In this document: one piece after another, positions 47,268 through 60,866 of the stretch
How positions within the stretch are numbered: position 1 is the stretch's first letter
Layout of the letters: each line of letters begins with the position of its first letter
Assembly: GCA_005656395.1 (NCBI GenBank)
Contig: SRSI01000009.1
Location: 1 to 64,000, forward strand
Length of the DNA: 64,000 bases
DNA from: Strongyloides papillosus
Lineage: Eukaryota; Nematoda; Chromadorea; Rhabditida; Strongyloididae
Direction: 5' to 3'
Made by a program: the position numbers and the translations under genes
Notes under the pieces: model-generated
Told to the model about the DNA's origin: nothing
The model's input: only the letters and a program-made list of their open reading frames with translations
The model's database searches: none

Positions 47268-47513
47268 TTTTTAAAAGTATATGTATTTATACAAATAGCT
47301 TTAAATTTAATCTTTAATTCCACAAATTTCTAAATAAATTCTTACCAATTTCCAATATATATTATTTTGATCAAAATACTTATTATGTCAATGTTTATTG
47401 AATAAATTTATTTCTACTTTTTTATGCATCTAAAAAAATGTAGATGAAAAACACCTATTTTAACTAGCAATAATAATATAATATTACTCCAATAATTTAG
47501 TAAATCTAGTAAG

Positions 47514-47993
47514 CTATAATTCTTTCTTCTTGTACAATAAAATGACTTGATCATCAGTTTCTAGTTCAATCAACTTCGTTACAAATTTGGCATTTTTGAA
47601 AGCTCTTAGTCCTACAGTAACATTTCCACCCTCCTCATTATCCGATGGAAGTATTCTTTGTGCATAAACATTTAAAAATCCACTGTTAAGTGATCCAGAT
47701 ATAGGAATACGTAACTGATATACAAATTAAATTTCAATCAATTTTAAACTAACTTGTGAAGCCTCTTTACCAACAAAATTATGTTCCCTATCAGATAAAT
47801 CAACACGACCTACTTGAATCGGTGTTCCTAGAAGAGATAATACTTTCTCATGTTTTGATACTATACCAAAACTTTCCTTATAATGAGGTAGATCTTTGAC
47901 TTTGTCCTGGACTATCTTTTGCGAAAAAAACATTAAACCCGAACCCAAAGCAAGTCCCCCAAAGGCAATTCCAAATAATGCTGGATGTTTCAT
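47514..47993 (-). CDS. COA1: cytochrome c oxidase assembly factor 1 (COA1)
   Basis: Exon 1 (47993-47754) and exon 2 (47714-47514), with a 39-nt intron, give 146 residues, the normal size for COA1. The start at 47993 is the first ATG; upstream in-frame sequence has none. A single membrane segment (ALFGIAFGGLALGSGLMFF, about 5-23) is followed by the COA1/TIM21-like domain: HEKVLSLLGTPIQVGRVD and, after the intron, LRIPISGSLNSGFLNVYAQR, the conserved IPhSG..G motif, then VTVGLRAFKNAKFVTKLIEL. COA1 is anchored in the mitochondrial inner membrane and helps early COX1 assembly into complex IV. It lies 169 bp downstream of a same-strand gene with a TTTTGCAG site and a TTTGTCTCAG site before its ATG, so it may be the second gene of an operon. 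Confidence 0.85.
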
Positions 47994-48162
47994 TGATCTC
48001 AATATAACAAATAGATAGCTAAACCTTCTGAGACAAACAAATAATAACAAAATATTTACTATTACAATTTATTCGCTGCAAAATATAAATTCAAATAGTT
48101 GGTAAAACGTTTATTAAAGAAATTTAGAAAATAATAAAAGTAGAAATTATGAAAAATTACAT

Positions 48163-50028
48163 TTAAGAATATTCTACCGTGTAGCATGAGATACCGAGAA
48201 ATTTTTTGAGAAAATAAAATGCACATCTTTGCCTTAGTGTTAGTGATTTGTTACCATTACTTAAATGTATTGCATAACACCTATTTTGTTCTGATCCCCA
48301 CAAATAAATAAATCCTTGATCCAACTCTCTGAAGGGATTTTTTAAAATATACGTCATGAGTTTAATTATTTGTTTTATATCAAAGCACTTTAAAAATGAT
48401 ATGTAGTCATCTATTGTTTTAAAGTTAATATCTCTGTGATGTTCCTCTTTCATATATTTCGAATAAAACTTATAATTTTTTGAAATAGTTTCTAGATTTT
48501 TTTTGTCTCCTAAATTTAATAAAAGTTTACAAATATACCTAAGTAACATTATTATTTGATCTCTTGAAAAAAATGAAAAGTGCTCAGAATAAAAAAAGCC
48601 ATGAATCTCCTGGTTGTTGAGTCGGTTAAATATTAATAGTAAGCATACTTCATTCCATAAGTTTTTGTCAAATGTAAATCCTTTTGAACATTCTATAACT
48701 TCTTTTAGATCGTTTACTAGACTATTATGTAAATCTTTAGACCTTAAGACATTAATATTTGATGGTTTTTCTAATGTTACTTCTAAGACAGGCAAGAAAT
48801 CACAGTCATAAAAAACCCGTTTTCTATTGTCGTGGAATTGTTTATGTTCTTTATATATCTTGTAAAAGTTTATAGCATAATACAAAGGGATACCCTTTAA
48901 ATTGTGATAAAATATTCTACAAATTCTTGGAACATCTTTCAAACTCGATACTCCTTTTAATATTAAACAATAATCAAGTAGTAATCTACATTGTAGAACT
49001 ACTGGAAGTTTTATAAAATAATCGGTGTAAATCATTGCTTCTAACAGTTCTTTAGCAATATCAGAATTTAAAATGGAGACAAAATTGTCAGCCATACATT
49101 TCATGCATTTAAATAAAATAAATTGAGTTGAATTTTGGAAATTCATCCTATCGAATTCACTAAAACTTCCATCTGCTGCCAACAATTGGTAATTCGCCAT
49201 AATTTCGTCTAATGTACGAACTGAAAAATCTCCACCATCACTCAAAATTTTATTGGAGTTTAAAATTCCGAAATATAGCATTGCAACATTTGTGAATAAT
49301 GTTAATTTTGATCTTTCCAACAATTTCAAATTTGGTTTACTTAACTTGTTTTCATTTCTACTTATATATAAGTCAATAATATTATGATTCAAAAAAGTAA
49401 GCCTTGAAATTTCATTGCTATAGAAAAAAAGAGCCATTGAAGAGAACATTTTGTAAACTAAAAAGTCAACACGATAGACTCCATTTAATAAACCATAAAA
49501 GTGATTAAAAACATCAGCCCCATTTAATTTCTCTTTTGTTATCATTTCTATCAAAAAATTCATAAGTTTCTCAACAGAACAACGGTATATAAATCTTCCA
49601 GTAATATTTTTATAATAGTCATTTCTCTCCTGTTCAAAAGTATTTGAAATCAAAAAATGTAATGAAATTGTATCTTTTGGAACAGTATTGATAAATTTCT
49701 CGATGTCATCTGTATTTTGACTTATCAATGAAACTTCACTCCCGCTGAACACCCTTCCAGGGTACTTTACAGGCTTTCTTGACAGAATTTTGACAATAAT
49801 TAACTGGACGTTTTCAGGGAATTTTAAAAATATTTCAATTAAATCAATGTAATCAAAAAATTCAGAGCAGGAATTGGAGTTTAAAACATTTTTAAAGAAC
49901 GCTTTTATCAATTTGTAAATTGAACGCAAATGTTGACTGTTGCAATTTTTTCCTAAATTTTCACATTGTTTCACGAGGATATTAAATTTCAATGTTGCGG
50001 TGGTCTCACTATCAGTAGAAGTATCCAT
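48163..50028 (-). CDS. 621-residue helical protein, not recognised
   Basis: A long uninterrupted ORF; the first ATG is at 50028 (MDTSTDSETTATLKFN), as the frame upstream opens with no ATG. There is no signal peptide or clear membrane segment. The sequence is rich in Leu, Ile, Phe, Lys and Asn and looks all-helical, with repeated patterns such as IYKLIKAFFKNVL, EIFLKFPENVQLIIVKIL and MLLRYICKLLLNLGDKKNLE, which fit a HEAT- or ARM-like scaffold. No catalytic motif was seen. A polyadenylation signal-like AATAAA lies about 40 bases after the stop and the COA1 gene begins 169 bp downstream, so the two may share a promoter. Its length and single exon argue for a real gene; its function cannot be assigned. 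Confidence 0.7.
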   Translation of the reverse strand: MDTSTDSETTATLKFNILVKQCENLGKNCNSQHLRSIYKLIKAFFKNVLNSNSCSEFFDYIDLIEIFLKFPENVQLIIVKILSRKPVKYPGRVFSGSEVSLISQNTDDIEKFINTVPKDTISLHFLISNTFEQERNDYYKNITGRFIYRCSVEKLMNFLIEMITKEKLNGADVFNHFYGLLNGVYRVDFLVYKMFSSMALFFYSNEISRLTFLNHNIIDLYISRNENKLSKPNLKLLERSKLTLFTNVAMLYFGILNSNKILSDGGDFSVRTLDEIMANYQLLAADGSFSEFDRMNFQNSTQFILFKCMKCMADNFVSILNSDIAKELLEAMIYTDYFIKLPVVLQCRLLLDYCLILKGVSSLKDVPRICRIFYHNLKGIPLYYAINFYKIYKEHKQFHDNRKRVFYDCDFLPVLEVTLEKPSNINVLRSKDLHNSLVNDLKEVIECSKGFTFDKNLWNEVCLLLIFNRLNNQEIHGFFYSEHFSFFSRDQIIMLLRYICKLLLNLGDKKNLETISKNYKFYSKYMKEEHHRDINFKTIDDYISFLKCFDIKQIIKLMTYILKNPFRELDQGFIYLWGSEQNRCYAIHLSNGNKSLTLRQRCAFYFLKKFLGISCYTVEYS

Positions 50029-53000
50029 TAGTTTAACATTAGAAAATATATACAAGTTATGAGCAAAAATATTATGCAAGAGTCACCAAGACTTGCGGAA
50101 ACAGTTATACCTTAAATTACATGAAAGAAAACACTTTTCCAACGGAAGAAGTTGTATATTCATGAACAGAAAGGGCAATTACATTATCTTGGTCACGTTT
50201 AATTTTCATACTTTCATCTAGTTCATAATACATGCATGTAACATATAGTGTGGTCATTTTTTGGTTTAATTATGCATTATCTATCTCAATTTAGAAAATC
50301 ATACTTGAAGGGATTTTAGAAATACTTTTCAAATTAATTTAGAATGAGGAAAGCTTGGAAATTTTTCTTCTAATTTTGGCATATATTGAAAGAAATCCGT
50401 GGGTGAGTTGAAATTCCATTGCATACGTTACAGTTTGTAATAAAGTAAATATTGGGTAAAGTATAATGACATATCAACAATCGCCTTATAAAATTTAATT
50501 TATTTACTTAACCGTTGAAAATCAAATTATTAATAAAAAATGATCGTAATAGAAAGTGTTCTGTACTTTTGAAATATTTCCTAATTTCCTACGGAAATAA
50601 ATTTACTTCAATTTGTTGGAATTTCATTTATGATAAATCTGTAAGATAAAGGACAAATATTTTGTTTCTTTATATTTATAATAAAGTGCTTAAAAAGACC
50701 CCTAGTATACCAAAAACAATTGATAATTGAGCTGGAAGAGGTATATTAAATGACATCTCATGAAATACTACTTTCTAAAAGATAAATACTAAGAGTGACA
50801 AAAACTAATTTTTAATGTTTTAAAAGTAATCAATTGCCTGTTTTAACATATGATTAACACTCCATAATTTCAAAACAAATATTTCCGGTGATCATTAAAA
50901 TGTTGATCTTCAAAAAATTGTGCAAACAATAAAGATTATATGATAAGGATTAGTAAAAATGTATGACATAAGATTGTCAATATTTTGAAGAAGATTTTAA
51001 TCTTAGACATTTTGATTGAGGTAATTTTTAAACAATTTTTGTCTATAAAAATGACGGTTATGTCTTCGAATAGCATAAATAATTAATCACACTTATCTAT
51101 CAAAAATTAATATGTCATATTATTTGTATTTGTTTTTTGGAATCGTGTTAGGACCTTAGAATTTAAAAGTGTTATTGTATCCTTTAGATAAAAGTACAAT
51201 ATGACATTGTGATAGATTTAATTTAGTTGTTCTATTATTTTGAGACTACAAATTTTTTATTTATTTTTTCTTTTCTACGTAAGTTTTCAGTGAATAATTA
51301 AAACACAATTATGAATATATACGGAAATAAATTATAAATATTCTTATGACGGAATTTTAAATAATTAGATTTTATTTGAGCTATTAAAAATGATAATTTA
51401 ATTATTTTTTATAGACACAGTGTTTATACTTATCTAAAATTATTTAATTTTCAATATCATTGAAAGAATAATTATTTTTAAGTTGATCTAAAATATTAAT
51501 CTAAAAATAATAATATTTAATGAGATATTTTTCATACAAACCATAATATTATTTTAAATGTTTTTGTATAAAAATATTTAATGATTATTTAATTTTAATA
51601 TAGCCACAAAATAACTCTATACTTACTTGTTTTGCAAAATGTAAAAGAATGTTATTATATTAATAAAAAATATAAATAATTTTAAAATATGATAATCAAA
51701 AATTATAAGCATGGTTAGTTTTTATTAATGATCTAATATCGTATCTGTTTTGTTTGTTAATTTTAAATGTTTTTTTTATTTTTATCAAATATAAAGCAAT
51801 TTAAAATTCTACATTTTTATTATTCCAACTCAAGACCTTATGATAAATGTGTATTTGTATTATTTTAAAAATTAGAAAGTTTGATGACATTTTGTTTTTT
51901 GTTTCATTTTACATTTAAATTTCATAGGAATTAATTTAAATCATTTAATGGAAATATTTCCTCAGATATAAACATTTTTTTATATAACATTATCTTCATT
52001 CTTTTTTTTTTTTAATTTTATTATATTTTTGAAACTGAGCAAACTACACAGTTTTCTATATATATTTAAATATAAGTATTGTTAAAATTATTTCTGCAAA
52101 TAATGTAGTTGAATGGATGTTTATACCATTTACGTCAATATCTCAAGCAGTAATTTAAAAATTGTTGTTGTTTTTTCTAGTAAAATATATTCATGTTGCA
52201 ATGAAATGACAAAGATTTGTCCATCAATAAAGTTATGTCTTTGAGTTATTTAAAGTTATATTGTTTAGTTTTGAATTATTTTTATTGCTTTTATCAAAAA
52301 AAGAAAGTACATTTATAACAATATATCCACTTTTTTTTTATTGCATTTGTAATGTCAAAGTTTAGTCATACCATCTTTCATTGATCATTTTTTGAAAATT
52401 TAAATCCCATATAGGATTACCCGATTATACATATACTTTTTTATCTTAGAAAAAAATATTAAAACGTTATATAGGTATTTAACTTTATCGGTAATTTTAT
52501 TTAATAATTTCAATAAAACTTTAACCTTTAATTTATGTATTTACAATTGTGTTAACAACTTTCCTTTCATTTAACATGTTAATATGGAAAAAAACTGTCA
52601 TTTAAATGTAATCTATCAATTATGTCATATAAAATTTTTATTATATAAAAGTAAAATAGCTTAACAACAATTTTTACGATATAAAAACGTTAAAATCGCT
52701 TTGTTGTAATGAAAAATAATTTTATCAGTTTTGTTAAATAAAAATATGTATAAATTTATGAAATTTGTTTCATTTTAAATGTTATTAGGTATCATTATCA
52801 TTATTATCTTGCAAACAATAATCATCCTAGTTTTAATTAAGATAAAATCTTAATTATATTTTCAGCCCTTCTTATGTATTTATTGACAGTCGCCTTTGAA
52901 CAATTTTCACTTTAAATTATATTACCAAGAGTTTAAAGCAAAAAGAAGAACTATTATTCCATAATGTGTCTGTTTAAAAACAATGTTAGTTTTCCTTAAT

Positions 53001-56000
53001 AAATGTTTTGTATAATATATCTATATAAACAGTATATTTTTTTTATTTCTTGTTTTGAAATATTATTTTTTAAATTAAAGAAAAAAATCTTTTTTTAAAC
53101 CTATTTTTTCCTTTGCATGTATGGCATAATCAGAATATTGGAAAGTTTATATAAAATTGAAGGAAAAAATATTATTATGTTACAGTAAGGTGATAAATAT
53201 TTCCTATTTAAAATATTATTTTATGAACAACATTATTGAAAAAAGATGTCTACTTCTTAGATGTATAGTAATGTTTTAGCAAAAGAAATTATATATACAT
53301 AATTAAATTAGCATAGTATTTCTAATCATGAGATTTTAAAAATATTAAAAAAAGTTATAGAACTTTTTGTTAGGAATTAATTAATTGACATATATTAAAG
53401 TTAGAGTGATGTTTGTGATAATTTTATCCAATGAGATTAAAGTTTAAAGTCTTGGTTACAAAATGAGATATTACTCATATTGATCGATTAAGGATGAGTT
53501 TCAATATAAATTATTTAGTACTATTAGTCTATTTAAATATAGTTGAAAAAATATTTGACCATTTTTTGCAAATTTTTGCTTTAAAAATATTATTTAAAAT
53601 ATTGTCTCTTTCAATGATCATACCTTAGTTTCATGTTATGTTTTTTAATAATTTTATAAATACTTATATTAAAGTTAACTCTTAAAACTTTTAGTTACTG
53701 GTAAATTTGAAAAAACAGAATATTATTATTTAATATTACTATTGTTGTGTGAAAGGGAAATTTGTTTTTCTATAGTAATAGTATTAGTAAAACATATTTT
53801 TTTATCAGTTATTTATAAATATTATGAAATAATCATGATTGTTCTTTAAAAAATTTTATATACTTTTATTTAAATTCTATTTCATATGATCTAATATTGT
53901 GTTTAAGTGTAAATATTATTGGATTTTATTTCAACTACTTTATTTTTTTATGTTTTAAAAAATGTTTGAATAGATAATGTAAATGATATTAAATATCATT
54001 TTAAAATGATTGCCAATTGTTGAGAATGAACTTTTAATTTGAACTAATTTTTTTATTACATTAAATTAACTTATTATAATGAAATTGTGATTTTGTGATA
54101 TTATTTATAATATTACATGAAATATCTTAAATCTAATGTTAATTTGTTATATAATATTCGTTATTCTTTATTATCAATTAAGTCATAAAGAGACAGGAAA
54201 GTTAGTAATATAAGTTTCTACAATAGTTAAACAATTATTTAGATGATAATTATTATTATTAAAATACTAACTAATTAATTTATGTTATATTATACTAGCC
54301 AACTATTCTCGATGAAATAGCATATATTCACAATCACATAAGGTCAAAGCTTCCATATATATAGTTCTTCACTATATTTAAAATAAAATGCGCAAACTAT
54401 TTATTTTATACTCATGTCTGATTTTATGTTAAAAACATTGTGCTGTAAAGAAATATAATTAATGTGTTGATATGAAAAACATTTTTTTAAACTTATAGAT
54501 AAATATTGTAATATATAATTTAAGTATATTTAAAAGTTTATTGATTGGATCGAATAGATGTAATAATAAATAATATACAATATTTTTGTAGGCAATTATT
54601 CAAACATATTAATTAATTTTTGTGGTATTTTTACTTTTAGCAATTCTTTGTTATTATAACTATGTAAAAAGAAAGTATTTTATGGCTTTTATAAATTCTT
54701 TATGCCATACTAGAGTTTTGATGTTATAGAATAAAATAAAAATTTTAATTGATTTGCATTATTGAGATATTGTGTATAAAAAATTTCAAATTAATTTTTC
54801 TAGTATAAATAGTAACATGATACTATATCAATTATTGTGCAATATATCATAATCCTGTTTGCGAGATGTTTAAAAAATATAAACAAATTATTATTATCTA
54901 CTATTTACTACTCATAATTGTTGTTATGATCAATGACATTATTTAGTTTATTTCCTAATGGATATTGCTTTTAATACAATGGCATATTTATTGATGGGTG
55001 CCTTGTTACAAATTATTATTTTTAATGCACTATATAAGCAATAAAGTTCCAAGCATATATTTTATATAAAAGCATGTATTGTTTACAGTATTTTAAACAA
55101 ACTTACTTTCTTTATATTGTTTTTATTTTTTATAAATATGTACTTTACTTTTTTCGAACATCCTACAACTATACTATAAGTATTTTTTTTAATATTACAC
55201 GACTTGTAGATAATTAACTATATGTTTACTTACTTTTCAATGGGTAATTGTACACAATTACACTAAAATAGTCTTGAATTATTTTAATTAGAAGAAAGCA
55301 TTTTTCTAAATCAAAATGTGAGTAAAATTTAATAGATACAAGTTGTTTCCTTATCTTTCTTTAGTTTAACTAATATTAAGTATATCTGTTGCAAGATAGA
55401 ATGTATATTTATCCTACATATAAAAATATTTTCTAAAAATTATTTTTGTTCTTAGCTAGATTTTTGATAATTTACTCAAAATATTTTTAGTATATCTATT
55501 TCTAAATGCACTATTATAACCACTCTAAGCAATATCGACTTTTTCATTGTTTTTATTTTTAATTCTTTTTCAAATCACTTTATAGTGGTAATTTTTTATT
55601 CTATTTGATTAAAAATTATCTTGCATTTTTATTTATATGTATAAAAAAAATCTACTAGAAAAAATGTCATTTTGTTGTAATAAAATAAAAAATAAAATTT
55701 TAATATAATAGTAAAAAATGTCTATAAAAAAGTGTGGTATAATCTATTTTTGTGACTTTAATCAAACATGTATGCACAATATTCATCAATCTTTTCATTT
55801 AAAAATGAATAAAAAGAATAATGACTTTAAAATTGTCTCGATGGTAAAAATGAGCCATTCATTTGTATTTTAAATTTGTTTACAACTACTTTCACAAACA
55901 AATTTAGAGTAATTCTAATTTTTACTTTAATCTTATACTTTTAACTTGACTGAATTCAAGAATATATAGTATTGAAAATTATATTAAAATTTGAAAAAAC

Positions 56001-56530
56001 TGCTTTAAAAACTTAAACACATTTAAATACTATAGACTTTATATTGCTTCTAATGTTAAAAGTGAATTTAGGGCAATAAATAATTTATTAACTATTTTTT
56101 TATTCAATTGTATATTTCTTTAAACAATTTATATTACGCTTAACATCATTTTTTTTTGTTTTATATTATTACTTATATATAAGCTTATTAATTTTAGATT
56201 TAGTAGATTTTTATCATTTATTAATAGAATTTATACAAGTATAAATCGGGTATATTGTATATTTATTCTTTAATAATTTAACACTTTACAAATATATTGC
56301 ATTTTGAAAGAAATCTGTCTTTTTAACGTTAAAAAACTGTGAACATTCTGTATAGAAATCTTTATTTCTTTTTAACATTTTATTCAATGTCAACTGATTC
56401 CAAATTTTGATATAAATTATGCTCCTGTAGTTTATTTGCTTTTTTATTCAAGTTACAGAATACAAAGATATTAGCTGCAAAAAGTAATAATAATAATTTG
56501 GAGGGATTTTTTTAAACGAATTACCACAAT
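50029..56530. other. 6.5-kb gene desert
   Basis: Very AT-rich sequence with no ORF above about 60 codons, no RNA gene fold recognised and no transposon ends found. The first 300 bases are less AT-rich and hold a 30-codon minus-strand frame (50117-50209) of doubtful meaning, close to the start of the 621-residue gene. The right end is the 5' flank of the PACS gene. Confidence 0.5.
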
Positions 56531-59205
56531 ATGGCGGATCTTTCTTTATCTTCCTCACAATTTAAAATGCGCATGTTTGCCAATTGGGAATCAGATCGCT
56601 CAAGTTCAAGTACTGTTCAAAGGTAATTCTATTATATTTTTTTTTCTTTTATAAATAATAAAATATTTTAGAGTTTTCCTTTTATCCATTAATCGTTTAA
56701 CTTTAAACTCAATATCAGCTGATCTTGCAAACACGTTGGTAATTACTTTTAAATTACGAAATGGAAAAAGATCATTAAGAACAAATGATATTAATATACC
56801 ACAAACACAAAATGACAAAATAACTATTGATCTTGATTTATCTGTCACTATTCAGTATCCTCATTTTTTAAAAAAGGTTAATACATTGCATATATTAATT
56901 CAAAGAAGAAAAAAGTATGGAAAAAGAAAAATTCCAGGATTTAAAAATATAGCTGTTGGAAAGTTAAATTTAACTGATGTCTTACAAAATGGTTCTTTAA
57001 AAGAAATAACATTATGGTTGATGAATGATTACGATAAAAGTGAAAATTTAAATTATGGTAAGTAATTAATTGTGAGTATTTATTATTATCCAATAAATTA
57101 TAGAATATCTTACTCCATTTGGTGTACTTAGTATAACAAATTGTTATAGTCAATCTGCCCCATCTCAATTTATTGAGAAATCAAAGAATGATGAATTAGG
57201 GACATTAAGTGAGGAGGATGATGATCAAGATTCATCACAAGAAGATGCCACTAACATAAGAGATGATTACATTAGAAATAATCTTTATCATAATATTCAT
57301 TCAAGGAGAAATAAACATTCCAGGCAAACTCCATCAACGAAAAAATTAAATCAAAAGAATCTTAAACAAAAATTTGTTAATTTAATGAAAAAATTAAAGA
57401 ACACTGATGTAGGTGAACCTGAAAAAGAAGGTAGTATTGTTATGGCAAGGACAGCACAAGAATTAGAAGAATGGTTTGAAGAATTAGAAAATTTATCAGA
57501 TTCCGGTCCGGAATTCGACAATGATCGTGTCAGTATAATATCAAATCCTCGTCCAGGATTAAGGCCATTTTTTAGTAGCACATCGAATATTGATATTTAT
57601 CCTGTCTTAGAAAAATACCAAACTAATATATCAGAGGAAAGTGCCGAAACAGATGAACCAGAAACATCATCTGATCATGATATTGGAAATGAATCTTTAA
57701 CAGAATCATTATTTAAACGTGACAGTGATAATCACAAATCAGAATTGGGTGCAAAAAATAGTTTTACTCATCATACCCCCAGCAAACACCATCCTTTTCA
57801 TGCGGCCTCTTTTGATATGACTGACAAAACAAATACAGATAAAATTTTACGATCCTCAACATTACATTCTTTGGGTGACCAAAAGAAATCTTCAAATCAT
57901 AACATATCTCAAACATTCGACTCGATCTCATCTGTACATTCGCAAACTTGTCAACCATCAACTCCAAATAAGCAATTCGAAAACCAAGTTGCATTTACAG
58001 AAATACTATCAAAAACACTAAAACTTGATGATCCATCATTGATAAGTTTAAGGAATGTATGGTTAATATGTACACAAGATATGCCATCATTAAAATGCCT
58101 ACACAATCTTTCTTCTGAAATTAAAATCCTTGATTGTTTCTCGCTAACAGATACAAAAGCCGCACTACACGGAATTATTTCTAAAATTCAGAAATTTTGT
58201 AACACAAATTCTTGCGAACCGGATGAAACATTAATTGGTATCTGTGGAAGTGATAAACATATCTCTAATATTGTTAGGGCGTACATTGATTCAATGCAAA
58301 ATAAAACATCAAATAATTGGACGAATTACTTAAGATTTGTTGTTGTTGCACCACTATATTCAACTGTTGGTAGATTGTTGAAACCTTTGAATTCAGATTT
58401 TTCAAATTTGATTGAAAATTTTTGGTCAAACTTATCTCATCAAAAAATTAACGAAGCTGAAGAGATAATGAAACTTTTAATTAATTTAAATAATGTCTTA
58501 AAAAGTACTCGTGATTCCCCGAATAGTTCTTCGGGGGAAGGTTTATGTTTTAAACGCTTAAATTTACCACTAGGTGAGGTAATGCTTCAATCTTCTACAA
58601 ATGATAGTGTATCAGTCTCAAGGCAATTATTTATTCCATTTATTTTACAAGTCACAGTGGGTGATGCAGAAAATATGTCCCCATTATATAAAACTAATTC
58701 TATTGATAACGCAGAAAAGCTAGTACAAAGTACTAATTCACATGGTAACGTTACTAATTTATCAAGAAATACCTACTCTCCACCCCATTCACCGTCATCA
58801 ATAAAAAACGATACTAAAGAATTACAGATAGATTACTGGACAATACCACCATCAGCAGCTAGGGAGGCTCAAGCTTCTAGTGATAATTATGCATTTGATA
58901 GAAACATCCAACCAAGAAAGGACCTTTTCTCAAATAGTGAAAAAACTACATTAAAAACAAATTTTAAATACCTTTGCATTTATAGGGATTTGCTTTCTCA
59001 ATTTTTAAATTTTCAATTTGTAAAAGAAAAGAAAAAAGATAATGTTCTCCAGAAATTTGCTAGAAAAAAAGGAAATAAAGGTGATTTTAACTCTTATCAA
59101 AATTTCCTTACTTCAAGTATTACAAGGTTAATATGCCATGCTAAACATTCCAATTTCGAAGGTAATTTTACAAACTTTTTATCATTTTTAATTAATAAAT
59201 TTTAG
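56531..59205 (+). CDS. PACS: PACS (phosphofurin acidic cluster sorting) protein
   Basis: Three exons, 56531-56622, 56672-57057 and 57104-59205 (introns of 49 and 46 nt), give 859 residues. The N-terminal cargo-binding region is plainly PACS: FKMRMFANWESDRSSSSTVQ, VFLLSINRLTLNSIS, then LSVTIQYPHFLKK, ILIQRRKKYGKRKIPGFKNI and AVGKLNLTDVLQNG. An acidic serine cluster follows (SEEDDDQDSSQED, about 200), like the CK2-regulated autoregulatory segment of vertebrate PACS. The C-terminal half holds the conserved domain with VWLICTQDMPSLKCL, LIGICGSDKHISNIVRAYID, NYLRFVVVAPLYSTVGRLL and the final FLTSSITRLICHAKHSNFEG. PACS proteins are cytosolic adaptors linking acidic-cluster cargo to AP-1 or COPI for TGN, endosome and ER-mitochondria traffic. 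Length is close to that of vertebrate PACS (about 890-960). Confidence 0.93.
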
Positions 59206-59480
59206 TTACAATCGATGGTAATATATACACTTCCATTCGTTTCTTCCAAATATCATCACAATGGCAAACACATGTTAAATTTTTTCCGATCGCTTTATCA
59301 ATAAATAATATTAATTAATTAATATTAATTTTACAAAATGAAATGCTTAAAATTTCTCGTAAATTTCCTGAATCAACACCATTGAATGCTACTTTTTTTA
59401 CAATAAATTTAATTTATGCATTATTTATTTTTATTAAATATTAAGTTACACTATTAATAAAATTATAATTAAATATATTT

Positions 59481-60402
59481 TTAAATACTCTCATATTCAA
59501 TGTTAAATCCTTTATCATTGTTATTCTTGTCTGAGGTAAAACGAATATACATAACATTCGTTGTGGAGTTAAAAGTAGTTCCAGCTGGAACATCTCCTCT
59601 TAGACTAAAATTTTTTGTAAAATATATTTATAAATATTGTTAACTAACCTAGCAATTTTATTACTGTTTGAATTTTTTCCATCATGTATATATAGCCAAT
59701 CACAACAAGATTCTGTTTGGAAGAAATTAACAGTTAACATTATTTTTTTCCCTTCTGGAGCTACAATTATATAGATACAATCTGCATCATTAGGATAATT
59801 TGATGGATATCCAGGAGAACTTATTGATCCCTTTGTAGATGCATTGTAATTTTGGGGAGGACAACTACTAGTACTTTCAGTTGGTAGATCAGCATAGTCT
59901 AAAAAATCATTAAACATTATAATTAGTTAAATAACATACTGTATATAGCACATATAAATTTCTTCAAACTCAAACAATCATTATTAACAAATCCATTTAA
60001 AAAGAAATTTTCAAATCTCATAGCAACACAGTTACCATCATCAGTATTTGGATATCCAATCATCCAATTATCAAAATGACTATTTGATATTGGTGTTCCA
60101 TCAAGCCAATAAAAATTTTTATCGGAAGATTTTCTTTCTCCTCCTAACCAAAATTCTTGATGTTCTGAAGTATATTCTACCAGTGTTTTAACTACTTCAT
60201 CTTCAGTAAATGATTTAACATACGTCAAAGTAGAATTCATATTTTGACATGCTTTTTTTGCATTTGTAAATGAATAATAATTTGAAGATGTATAATAACA
60301 AGCATTCATACTTGTATCATACTTCCAACCTTTTTGACATGTGGGAGTTTGCCCATATATATAATTAACTGTAGCCAAAAAAATAAAATATTTTATAAAC
60401 AT
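59481..60402 (-). CDS. secreted C-type lectin plus CUB domain protein
   Basis: Three exons, 60402-59940, 59898-59649 and 59604-59481 (introns of 41 and 44 nt), give 278 residues. A signal peptide (MFIKYFIFLATVNYIYG) leads into a C-type lectin domain (about 20-153): CQKGWKYDTSMNACYY, AKKACQNMNSTL, EFWLGGERK, WLDGTPI and CVAMRF..NNDCLSLKKFICA. The EPN-type sugar-binding triplet is not visible (GYPNTDDGNC instead), so calcium-dependent sugar binding is uncertain. A CUB domain follows (about 168-275): SISSPGYPSNYPNDADC, APEGKKIMLTVNFFQTESCC, DWLYIHDGKN and a last exon with FTSDKNNNDKGFNIEYES. This lectin-CUB order is common in nematode CLEC proteins, often secreted by gut or epidermis and linked to immunity. 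It lies upstream of nothing on its strand except CCT8, 464 bp away. Confidence 0.9.
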
Positions 60403-60866
60403 TTTAAAAGCGAAAATATCTTTCTCGAATTGATAATAAGAATTATATATGTATTTTATATGCTATCTACTTCCTGTAATTTTTATTTACACCCGTGATA
60501 AAATAATCTTATCTTTTTAATCATATATTCATGCTTTTTTCCTTGTTGTATTTACAGAAATATATCACAAGAATTACTCATACGTGGTATTAATAAAGAA
60601 ATGTTTTAATTATACATTTAAAACGTCCCACATTATACGATATAGTAAAATCTAAAAAAATAATAAACAATTTTTATTATTAGCAAGCAAATAATTATGT
60701 TGGCAACAAGTGTTAAATAAAAAAAGTCATTAATAAAGCTATCTATTAAAATGACGATAACTTTATCGTAATCATTGATCATTTATTAATCAAGAGTACA
60801 CAGATTAAATGTAGGCTAAAATGAGAAGCAAAGTTAATATTAATAAAAAAAATTATGAAATTATCT
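60403..60866. other. intergenic
   Basis: Spacer between two minus-strand genes. It carries the promoter of the lectin gene; no ORF is supported. Confidence 0.5.

Noticed and set aside
50117..50209. 30-codon minus-strand ORF upstream of the 621-residue gene
   Set aside because: Very short; no donor/acceptor pair joins it to the next gene and no motif is visible.
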